Below the pieces are notes generated by a model. That model was not told the DNA's origin. It saw only the letters and a list, made by a program, of their open reading frames with translations, and did no database searches. From NCBI GenBank assembly GCA_965371245.1, contig CBDUXT010000036.1:1-51600 (forward strand): a stretch of DNA of 51,600 nt, read 5' to 3'. This DNA comes from CBDUXT01 sp965371245 (lineage in GTDB: Bacteria; Planctomycetota; Phycisphaerae; UBA1845). Position 1 is the first letter of the stretch. The number at the start of each line of letters is the position of its first letter. Below are positions 36,126 to 44,136 of this stretch, piece by piece. A program made the translations under genes and the position numbers.

Positions 36126-38402
36126 ATGACTGAGAACTTTGACAACATGCTGCCTCAGGTTCGACCCCGGGAATCCGCGCCCTTCGGCACGGAGGCGCTG
36201 GCTGAGTTCGACGGAAACGGGTTCGCGAATGCCCCCGCGCCGCTCTCGACCCACGCACGTCCGGCTTTCACGGCTTCCATGTTGCTGCGGCGGAAGTGGC
36301 TGATCTTCGGAGTGTTCCTGTTGGTCGCATCGGCCTCTATCCCGTGCATCTGGAAGTTCACCGTGCCGAAGTATGTGGCTCGCGCGACTGTTCAGGTGTC
36401 CGCCCGCGTGCCGAGGATCGTGTTCGACACTGAGTACAACGGAATCGTGCCGCTGTACAAGTCTTTCCTGAACACGCAGGTATCGAAGATCTCAGGCCGG
36501 CAGGTTCTCGAACTGGTTCTACTCGATCCGGAAGTGATGCGCACCCAATGGTTCGGCGAGACGCCGCGCACGATCGAAACGCTGTTGGGTACCGAACCAC
36601 CCTCCAAGATGGAGCGGCTCCGCGACGCGTTGGAGGTCTCGACTCGCAGAGACACCGAGTTGATCGATGTCGCCTTCACCGCGACTCGGCCAGGGGACGC
36701 CCAAATCATCGTCGATACTGTCGTGGACAAGTACGACGGCGTGAGCAAGGCCGAGTTAAAGGAGACCGAAGACCTCGTGTTCAAGACCTTGCGAGACGAA
36801 AAGGGGGTGCTGGGAACCGAAATCAAGGGGAAGGTCGAGGAAATGGGTGAGCTGTCCAAGAAAATCGGAACGTTCGATCCCGACATCGTCCGATCACAGC
36901 TCGCGCTTCGGCTCAGTGAACTTGAGACGGTACGTGGGAACCTCCGCCAGGATCACGCGCTCACGCTCTGGGAACTCCAGCAAGCTTCCCGGGGCGACCA
37001 AGACGAGGAAACCGCGGCGATCGCACTGGCGTCCAACCCCTCGCTTCGTAACGACGTGGACTGGAGGCGACTGAAAGGCGAGCTGCTGATGGCCGAGCAT
37101 GCCATCGAACTGGAGAGGCAGCGGTACGGCGAGGCCCATCCTCGAATCAAAGAGCTCTTGACCCGTATCAACCAACGCGAGGGATTGTTACGTGAGCGCG
37201 AGACCGAGCTCACCGATCCCCCTGGCGTGGCGAATCGAGCCCAGATGACAGTCGGATATGAGGCGGCGACAGCGGGACAGCCGGCGGCGTCTGAGTATTT
37301 GGCGGCTCGTCAGCAGCAGGAACTCGATCTTCTGGAGAAACGAATTGGGGAGCTACGGAAGGACCAGAGCAAGAAGGGCGACTTGGCCAAGGACCTCGCA
37401 AAGCTTGACGAGGATCTGCAACACAAACGCCAGCTTTATGAAAGGGTCCACCAACGTTTGACTGCCTTGGACATGGAGCTGAAAGCACCAGGTCGAATCC
37501 GCATCGCCGGTTATGCCATTACCCCGTCGAGGCCGGAGAAAGACCGACGGATTCAACTGACGCTGGTGGCGCTGTGCGGAGCCGTCGTGGCCGGGATCGG
37601 CGCCGGCTACCTCCGCGCTACGATGGACACGCGGATCTGCGAGGCAAGCGAGGTCCAGCAAACCTTGATGGTGCCCTTTCTGGGACAGCTCCCACAGATC
37701 CCAACCGACGAGGATCTGTTGCGCAGCCGCACCCCCATGATCGTCGAAAGCGTGCGCATGGTACGCACGGCACTCCTGGAGCGTCTTGATCAGAGCGACC
37801 GGAACGTGGTGCTCATTACCAGCTCCACGAGCCAAAACGGCAAGACCACGGTTGCAGCCCTGCTGGCGCGAAGCCTTGCTCAGCTCGGAAAACGAACGTT
37901 GCTGGTGGAGGCGGACTTGCGAAGACCGTCCCTCGGGCGGCGGCTGGGGTTGGAGGCGGACTTCGGCTTGGCGTCCGTGCTCTCGGGTGAGGCGGACGAC
38001 GGGAAGGCGATCGGCGGAACCTGTGTGCCCAATCTCGATTTGATCCTGGCTGGAAACGGCGCGCACCCTGCCCAATCGGAAGCACTCGCGAACGGGATCC
38101 TGGAGGAATGCCTGGATCGTTGGCGCAGCAAGTACGATTTCGTCCTGTTGGACGCACCGCCTGTTCTGCCTGTCGCGGACGCCCGGATCCTGGCAGGCCG
38201 GGCGGATGGAACAATCCTGGTGTTGCGCTCATCGCACACGCGCCGGGGCGAGGTCGTGCAGGCGTATGCCGATCTGAGCGCCGCCGGGGCAAAGCTGTTG
38301 GGCACGGTACTCGTGGACACCCGATCGCAACCTCGGTACGGATATTACGGGGGTTACCGCGCCGAAGCAGAGGAAACGCGGATCCTGGGGTCCGACTCGT
38401 AA
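36126..38402 (+). CDS. Polysaccharide co-polymerase / BY-kinase fusion (Wzz-GumC type tyrosine autokinase)
   Basis: 758 residues. Membrane helix at about 58-77, then a Wzz domain and long coiled coil (about 200-460), a second helix near 480-500, and a cytoplasmic ATPase domain. Walker A is STSQNGKTT (around 564-572), Walker A' is LLVEADLRRPSL and Walker B is FVLLDAPPVLPVADA. A C-terminal tyrosine cluster RYGYYGGY (737-744) is the autophosphorylation site of bacterial tyrosine kinases. The protein would control chain length and export of the polysaccharide by cyclic phosphorylation. The Walker A lacks the usual PGEGK, and A' has Glu where Asp is typical. ATG at 36126; no strong ribosome site. 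Confidence 0.92.
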   Translation: MTENFDNMLPQVRPRESAPFGTEALAEFDGNGFANAPAPLSTHARPAFTASMLLRRKWLIFGVFLLVASASIPCIWKFTVPKYVARATVQVSARVPRIVFDTEYNGIVPLYKSFLNTQVSKISGRQVLELVLLDPEVMRTQWFGETPRTIETLLGTEPPSKMERLRDALEVSTRRDTELIDVAFTATRPGDAQIIVDTVVDKYDGVSKAELKETEDLVFKTLRDEKGVLGTEIKGKVEEMGELSKKIGTFDPDIVRSQLALRLSELETVRGNLRQDHALTLWELQQASRGDQDEETAAIALASNPSLRNDVDWRRLKGELLMAEHAIELERQRYGEAHPRIKELLTRINQREGLLRERETELTDPPGVANRAQMTVGYEAATAGQPAASEYLAARQQQELDLLEKRIGELRKDQSKKGDLAKDLAKLDEDLQHKRQLYERVHQRLTALDMELKAPGRIRIAGYAITPSRPEKDRRIQLTLVALCGAVVAGIGAGYLRATMDTRICEASEVQQTLMVPFLGQLPQIPTDEDLLRSRTPMIVESVRMVRTALLERLDQSDRNVVLITSSTSQNGKTTVAALLARSLAQLGKRTLLVEADLRRPSLGRRLGLEADFGLASVLSGEADDGKAIGGTCVPNLDLILAGNGAHPAQSEALANGILEECLDRWRSKYDFVLLDAPPVLPVADARILAGRADGTILVLRSSHTRRGEVVQAYADLSAAGAKLLGTVLVDTRSQPRYGYYGGYRAEAEETRILGSDS

Positions 38403-38982
38403 CGCGAGCACCGCGCTGTCGGCCCCGCAGGGGCGCTACCACGATGGCGGACTTTGGGATCCCTGGCGCGGCCGGAAGGTCAGCGAGTCACATCGCTCCC
38501 GAGCTGCCAGTGTCCTCTAATATGACAGCGCTATGACGTGTCGAGTCTTGCGGCCGTTCCTTTTCGACTCTCGTAGGAAGTTCGGTTTCGCTCCTGAAAG
38601 TACTCGCATCCGTAGATCAGCTCCCTCCATGCTTCCGGAATCGCTTCGAGATCTTCGAAGCGAGGGTGTTGACCACATCCGCAACCTGCTCCAGCGTGAT
38701 CCACCGATTTTTCCCCCCGAAACCTCTGCGTTTCAGAGGCCAGAAAGAACATCTACACACGGGACAACCTCCGCCGTGCAGCGTTCCGCCATATTTTCCG
38801 CCATTTCTTTTCGCTGACCTGGGCTGGTCCGGTGTAGTCCGATCCGGACGTACCGGCCGGCGGGCTTCTTGATCTTTGCGAGAATCTTCGGCGGATCGGC
38901 GGCGTGATCGTCGGACCCCGGCGCCCTCGACCGTACCAACATCCGCGCGGGCTGAAACCCGGGGTCCGCATGGATCGCGGGG
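38403..38982. other. Convergent intergenic region, possible decayed gene
   Basis: About 580 bases between convergent genes. On the minus strand, protein-like stretches occur in different frames (38733-38942, then a frame with RWITLEQVADVVNTLASK around 38640-38730, and 38531-38752). They may be remnants of a small gene but no family is recognised. A 19-base segment at 38942-38960 matches 51398-51416 with one difference and belongs to the REP-like family. Confidence 0.4.
38942..38960. repeat. REP-like half element
   Basis: 18 of 19 bases match the second hairpin of the repeat at the right end of the window (51398-51416). It forms a short hairpin with a CTGAAA loop. Confidence 0.45.
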
Positions 38983-40245
38983 CTACGTTGGGTCGGGCGT
39001 CGTCAGCGCCACGAAGCCATCAGTCGCCGCATCGGGGCTGGGGTTGGCAACATACTCGACCGACCAGGGCTCTCCCTCGATGCGCCAAACGCCGTCTCCG
39101 CGAAGAACACGTCGATAGAGCGTGTCGCGCTCGACCGGCTCGCAACCCGCCTCGACAATCAACCTGTCGAGTTTCTCGATGGTCAACTCTTGATGCGTTG
39201 TTCCCTCGCCCTCGCGCTTGGTGATGTCGTAGTAGACGACGGTGCCGTCGATATCATCGACACCCCAGTTCAGCGACACCTGCGCCAGCTTCGGCGTCTG
39301 CATGATCCAGAACGCCTTGATGTGTGGGATGTTGTCACACATCAGGCGCGATAGCGCCAGCGTGGAAAGATCATCCAGCCCGTCGGGGCCGGGCAGGTCG
39401 GACAGGGCGCTGTTGTCGGGGATGAACGACAGAGGGATGACACAGTTGAACCGGGCCTTGCGGCTGCGAAGGCTCTCGGCCTGGTGTTCACGCAGCTTGA
39501 TCAGGTGCTTCACACGTTCGGCCCGCGTTTCCACGTGTCCGTAGAGCATCGTGGCGTTGGTGAAGATGCCCAACTCATGGGCGACCTCGTGGACCTCGAA
39601 CCACTCGACCTCGCCCACCTTGGTCTTGAAGGCCTCGTCGTGGACGCGGTCGTCAAAGATCTCGGCCCCACCGCCGGGAAGGCTGCCCAGCCCGGCATCC
39701 CGCAGTTCGGTCAAGACCTCTCGAATCGACATCCTTGGCTTGCTGATGCGTGTGAAGTGGATGATCTCGATGGCGGTAAAGGCTTTGATGTGCATGTGCG
39801 GGCAGGCGGAACGGATCGCGCGGCACGTGTCGGTGTAATAGGAAAACGCAAGCGTCGGGTGCAACCCGCCGACGATGTGGACCTCCGTCGCGCCGCGGGC
39901 ATAGGCTGCCTTCGCCCGGGCCACGACTTCGTCACCGCTCAGGCTGTAGCCCCCGTCGGCATCCCGCGCCCCGTCGCTTGGGGGATAGGGTCGGTAGAAC
40001 GAGCAGAACTTGCATCGCAGCACGCAATAGTTCGAATAGTTGATGTGGCGGTTGACGTTGTAGTAGGCGCGGCGCCCGTGCAGGCGCTCGCGAACACGGT
40101 TGGCCAGCTCGCCCAGGGTGTGGATGTCGCACGAATCATAGAGGCGCATACCCTCTTCGAGGCTCAACGGTTCCTGGGCGTCGAGCTTCGCACGGATGTC
40201 GTCGAACGACGGGGTTGAGGTCGCAATCATCGCGGTTGTCTTCAT
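38983..40245 (-). CDS. mqnE: Aminofutalosine synthase (radical SAM), menaquinone biosynthesis
   Basis: 420 residues. The radical-SAM cluster motif C74-x3-C78-x2-C81 (YCVLRCKFCSFYR) binds the 4Fe-4S centre. GGLHPTLAFSYY, AHELGIFTNATMLYGHVET and the late NIPHIKAFWIM segment match MqnE rather than the related cyclase MqnC. It joins the enolpyruvyl-benzoate product of MqnA to adenosine using SAM, giving aminofutalosine in the futalosine route to menaquinone. Other mqn genes are not in the window. ATG at 40245, 18 bases after the M3 peptidase stop, so the two may be co-transcribed without being functionally linked. Confidence 0.9.
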   Translation of the reverse strand: MKTTAMIATSTPSFDDIRAKLDAQEPLSLEEGMRLYDSCDIHTLGELANRVRERLHGRRAYYNVNRHINYSNYCVLRCKFCSFYRPYPPSDGARDADGGYSLSGDEVVARAKAAYARGATEVHIVGGLHPTLAFSYYTDTCRAIRSACPHMHIKAFTAIEIIHFTRISKPRMSIREVLTELRDAGLGSLPGGGAEIFDDRVHDEAFKTKVGEVEWFEVHEVAHELGIFTNATMLYGHVETRAERVKHLIKLREHQAESLRSRKARFNCVIPLSFIPDNSALSDLPGPDGLDDLSTLALSRLMCDNIPHIKAFWIMQTPKLAQVSLNWGVDDIDGTVVYYDITKREGEGTTHQELTIEKLDRLIVEAGCEPVERDTLYRRVLRGDGVWRIEGEPWSVEYVANPSPDAATDGFVALTTPDPT

Positions 40246-40263
40246 CCCGGCGAGAAAGCACCG

Positions 40264-41970
40264 CTACGCCGGCAGCTTCGCCAACTCGTCCTGCACCAGT
40301 TCCATCAGCGGGGCCAGTGTTTCGTACGAAAAATCAAACTTCGCCCCGGCGGCCGCGAACAACTCCGGCAGTGGTCGGCTTCCCCCCAGCGCCAGTGCTT
40401 CGCGATAGGCCCGTGTGGCTGAAGCTCGATCAACCATGGCACTTCGCCAGACCTGCAACGCCCCGAGCTTGGCGATGCCGTATTCGATGTAGTAGAAGGG
40501 AACCTCGAACAGGTGCAACTGACGATGCCAGGCATAGGCAAGGGCGTCTTCATAGCCGGTGTAGTCGGCGATGCCGCCGAAGCGCTCGCGCAGCGCCAGC
40601 CACGCGCTCTTGCGCTGGTCACGGGTGTGCGTTGGATGGGTGTAGAGGAAGTGCTGGAAGGCATCGACGGTGGCCACCCATGGAAAAAGCGAGACGATGC
40701 CCTCGAGCTGGGTTCGCTTGGCCCGCATGAGTTCCTCGGGGTTGTAGAACTCGTCCAGGTAGTCCATCGCCAGCATTTCCATGCCAAACGACGCCACCTC
40801 CGCGAACTCGATCGGGCTGCTTCGATAGTGCAAGAGCGCATCGTGTCGCGCGGCGTAGCAGTGGAACGCGTGCCCGCCCTCGTGGATCAGCGTCCCCACG
40901 TCGCGCTGCAGGCCCACCGCGTTCATGAAGATGAACGGGTGGCGCCCCTCGCTGTAGGTGGCCTGGTATCCGCCGGGCGCCTTGCCTTTTCGGCTCTGAA
41001 GGTCGAGGAAGCCGCGCGCTTGCATGTCGTCGAACTGGTGACCCAACTCGGGATCGACCCGATGGAAGACACGCGAGGCCTTCGTGCAGAGTTCCTCGGG
41101 CGAGCCGAAGGGACGAATCGGTGACCGCCCCAAGACATCCACGGCCTGGTCCCAGGGGCGAAACGTGTCCACGCCCAGGTCGCTTTTTCGTTTGCGTTGC
41201 ATGGATCGAAACACGGGCACCGCAGCCTTTTCGACGGCATCGTGGAACGCGAGGCAGTCTTCGGGCGCGTAATCGAACCGCTGCTTGGCCTTGAACGAAT
41301 ACTCGCGGAACTCGGCACAGTCCGCGTTGAGTGCCATCCGGTGTCGCAGGCCGACCAGTTCATCGAAGATGGTTTCGAGCTTCTCGACGTCCCGCAGGCG
41401 CCGCGTCGCCTCGGCTTCCCAGGCGGCCTGGCGGATGGGACGATCGGTCCGCTCGGCGTAGATCGCCAGTTGCTGGAGCGTCTGTTCCTTTCCGTCGAAC
41501 GCGACGGTCTGGGCACCGCTGATCTCCTGGTACTGCTGCTCGAGTTTCGATTCCTCCGTTTGCAGCGGGACGTTCTCGTCGCGGAAAACCGCTACGTCCG
41601 CGCGAATGCTGCGATCGAGGACGCCGTATCGCTCAGTCGGCAGTTGCCCCGCCGGCTTCGCTTCGGTGAAGCGAACGCATAGCTCGTGGCACGCGGACTT
41701 GAACCGCGGCTCGATGTTCTCGATGAAGTCGAGAAAGGCCGCCTTGCGATTGGCGTCATCCGTCTGGCAGGTCATCCGGACGTGACGATCGGTGCCGACC
41801 TCGTCGATACAGGCCGCCAACTCACTGAAATCGACCAGCCACGCCTCAAGCGCCGCAATCGAATCGAGCGAACGTTCCTTCAAGAGCTCGAAGTACGGCG
41901 CGATGCGTTCCCATGAATCGACCGAATCGCCCGGCTTCACGAACCGACGAGCAAACGTGTTGTCACTCAC
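40264..41970 (-). CDS. M3-family oligoendopeptidase
   Basis: 568 residues, typical of bacterial PepF-type M3 metallopeptidases. The zinc motif is HEGGH at 363-367 (with AFHCYAAR following), and the third ligand is expected in the downstream EFAEVASFGMEML segment. No signal peptide, so it acts in the cytoplasm on short peptides. Starts with GTG at 41970, with AGGGAG about eight bases upstream. It is transcribed leftward ahead of mqnE. Substrate specificity is unknown; family assignment is firm. Confidence 0.92.
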   Translation of the reverse strand: MSDNTFARRFVKPGDSVDSWERIAPYFELLKERSLDSIAALEAWLVDFSELAACIDEVGTDRHVRMTCQTDDANRKAAFLDFIENIEPRFKSACHELCVRFTEAKPAGQLPTERYGVLDRSIRADVAVFRDENVPLQTEESKLEQQYQEISGAQTVAFDGKEQTLQQLAIYAERTDRPIRQAAWEAEATRRLRDVEKLETIFDELVGLRHRMALNADCAEFREYSFKAKQRFDYAPEDCLAFHDAVEKAAVPVFRSMQRKRKSDLGVDTFRPWDQAVDVLGRSPIRPFGSPEELCTKASRVFHRVDPELGHQFDDMQARGFLDLQSRKGKAPGGYQATYSEGRHPFIFMNAVGLQRDVGTLIHEGGHAFHCYAARHDALLHYRSSPIEFAEVASFGMEMLAMDYLDEFYNPEELMRAKRTQLEGIVSLFPWVATVDAFQHFLYTHPTHTRDQRKSAWLALRERFGGIADYTGYEDALAYAWHRQLHLFEVPFYYIEYGIAKLGALQVWRSAMVDRASATRAYREALALGGSRPLPELFAAAGAKFDFSYETLAPLMELVQDELAKLPA

Positions 41971-42120
41971 TCAAGAAGCTCCCTGCGTCGCCCTTGGGCA
42001 ACGGTCAATCTCGTTCCAGCCAGAAAAAACAAACCCGACGGCAAGAGACTGTACTCTCCGTGGCTACACCCCTAGGACGCGCGATCGAAACCCGACGTAC
42101 CGCACTTCATTTGCACGCTT

Positions 42121-44103
42121 TTAGGCATAGCTGTGCAGTCCGGTGATCACGAAGTTCACCGCCAGCCAGTTGAACATCATGACTTCGAACCCGACGATGG
42201 CGAGGACGGCCGTCCAGAACGACTTGTCGCGCACCTTCATCCGAACATGAATGAGCACGATGAAGACGATGAACGTGTTGAGGGCGAAGACTTCCTTCGG
42301 GTCCCATCCCCACGGACGACCCCACGAGTGGTCCGCCCAGATGGCGCCCATCACGACCCCCGTCCACAGCATGACGAAGGCGAGTTCGACCAACACCATG
42401 GTCGCGCCGTCGAAAACCTGGCTTGTCGTGGGACGCTCGTCGCGAAGAAACGAGCTTCCGGGAGACGCGCCAAGGATCAGCGAAGAGGCCCCCCCGGTGG
42501 CGGCGCGCTGTCGACCGCGACCGACCCGCCGGCGGGCGTTGCTCTCGGCCAGTTCCGTCACCACGAACCCCGACGATCCCCCGAAGGCGCCGAGGACCGC
42601 GCACAAACTCCAGAACGCCAAGTCCCGGCTGGGATCGTCGAGCGCGTGCATCAACAACAGATACCCGGTGACATGCAGAATCACCAGGTTCACCGGAAGC
42701 ACGCAGAGCCGCCACGGCGGAATGGTTCCCTCGTCCCAGGCCAGGCACCAGCGGTGACGCAGTTGCAGTAGCGCCGGAACACAGGCCAACCCGATGACGG
42801 CGTAGCTCCAAATAATCATGTTCGTATGGATGTACAGCCACACGTCGTTGAGCGCGGCCATCTTGTTGCCGATCGTGGAGTCGAGCTGCGCGGGCAGGTA
42901 GTAGGCCGCCATCAGCGCCGCCATCGACATGACGGCCGATCCAAGCGCGAAGAGGCTGCGGATCGGCGACCGCCGCGTCAGCCATTCGAGCACGAGCGCC
43001 CCCACCCCGCCGAACCACGCCGAGGTGGTAACGGCCTCGAACATGTTCGAGTTAGGCCACCGACTGGAGATATACCAACGCACGGCCAGTGACGCCGTAT
43101 GGCACCCGAATGCAACGACAAAGAGACCCATACCGATGGTACGCGCGCGATCCCACCGGTAGATGACCGACATCAAAAGCGGTATGACCGAGGCTAGATA
43201 GACCAGCCAGACCCACGTCATGCTCTTGCTGCGGAAGTACCAGCTTTCCAGCGAGAGCCGGCGCGCGGAAGGGTAGTTTTCAGGCGAGACGGTCGGCACG
43301 AGACCGGCCAACCTGGCCACCTGCTCGTTGACCGCGGCGGCGTCCTCGGCGCGCCACGCCTCGCGTAGCGCGCTCCACGTGGCGGTAAGGTCGCGTTGGA
43401 AGCCCGGGTCGATCCCGTCGATCGGGCGCGGAGCCGCCACCGTCGAGTGAACATCGTCCCGCGGCACACCCGTCGCCACGACGAGTTCGCCAAGCGAAAG
43501 CCACGGCCGGTCGATTCGACCGTCCGGCGGCGCGACCATTCGAAGGCTGTCCAGCAGGAAGCGTCCATCCGAAACGCCCAAGCCCCCTTGGATCGCATCG
43601 ACCGACTTGGCCGTGCGCAGCAGATCCTCACCGAGACGACGAAGCAGAGTCCGAACCTCCGGATGAAGCAGAAGGTGTCTGGATATCATCTTGCGTTTCA
43701 AGATGCGCGCGGCACGCGCTTCATCGATCCCGTCGCTACCCTTCAGCGCGTCCAGAATCTGCAAGACGACATTCTTGTTCTTGATATAAATCAGATCGAC
43801 ATCGTCGTAGGCATCGGGACGGAAGATCAGATCGAGGTAGGTGAAGCCGTTGGACTGGCCGTTCACGCTGCGACGACCCGCGACGTATCCCATGAACGTT
43901 CGGGCGTGTGACTCGAAGGACCGAAGGCGCCCGTCCGCCTGCACGGCCGTCCGGTAGAGTGGGTCGAGGCGCACCTGCCGGACGAACGGGCGTGGATCCG
44001 CATCCTCGACCGACTGGACGGACCATTGCGCGGCCGCCCACGCACCCACGAAGCCGGCGAGAACGAGCACGTCAAGGACTCGGATTCGAAAACGCCCACT
44101 CAT
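42121..44103 (-). CDS. ccsA: Cytochrome c biogenesis protein CcsA/ResC
   Basis: 660 residues. One N-terminal helix (about 8-27), a ~250-residue periplasmic domain, then about eight helices. The haem-handling tryptophan-rich WGRPWGWDPKE motif is at about 590-600, with conserved histidines in flanking helices (IHTNMIIWSY and VLIHVRMK). With ResB it forms the system II synthase that delivers haem and attaches it to apocytochrome c outside the inner membrane. The periplasmic insert is longer than in Bacillus ResC. Between helices, a Gly/Arg-rich loop (~525-545) is not conserved. It lies 33 bases after resB in the same direction, forming a resBC operon. Confidence 0.93.
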   Translation of the reverse strand: MSGRFRIRVLDVLVLAGFVGAWAAAQWSVQSVEDADPRPFVRQVRLDPLYRTAVQADGRLRSFESHARTFMGYVAGRRSVNGQSNGFTYLDLIFRPDAYDDVDLIYIKNKNVVLQILDALKGSDGIDEARAARILKRKMISRHLLLHPEVRTLLRRLGEDLLRTAKSVDAIQGGLGVSDGRFLLDSLRMVAPPDGRIDRPWLSLGELVVATGVPRDDVHSTVAAPRPIDGIDPGFQRDLTATWSALREAWRAEDAAAVNEQVARLAGLVPTVSPENYPSARRLSLESWYFRSKSMTWVWLVYLASVIPLLMSVIYRWDRARTIGMGLFVVAFGCHTASLAVRWYISSRWPNSNMFEAVTTSAWFGGVGALVLEWLTRRSPIRSLFALGSAVMSMAALMAAYYLPAQLDSTIGNKMAALNDVWLYIHTNMIIWSYAVIGLACVPALLQLRHRWCLAWDEGTIPPWRLCVLPVNLVILHVTGYLLLMHALDDPSRDLAFWSLCAVLGAFGGSSGFVVTELAESNARRRVGRGRQRAATGGASSLILGASPGSSFLRDERPTTSQVFDGATMVLVELAFVMLWTGVVMGAIWADHSWGRPWGWDPKEVFALNTFIVFIVLIHVRMKVRDKSFWTAVLAIVGFEVMMFNWLAVNFVITGLHSYA

Positions 44104-44109
44104 TCCGTG

Positions 44110-44118
44110 TTCCTCTTT
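44110..44118 (-). promoter_or_regulatory. Ribosome-binding site of ccsA
   Basis: AAAGAGGAA on the minus strand ends six bases before ATG 44103, confirming the start. Confidence 0.6.
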
Positions 44119-44136
44119 CTTACGAACACCACTCGG

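Noticed and set aside
42020..42060. T-rich stretch on the minus strand after ccsA suggesting a terminator
   Set aside because: No adequate stem precedes the T-run.
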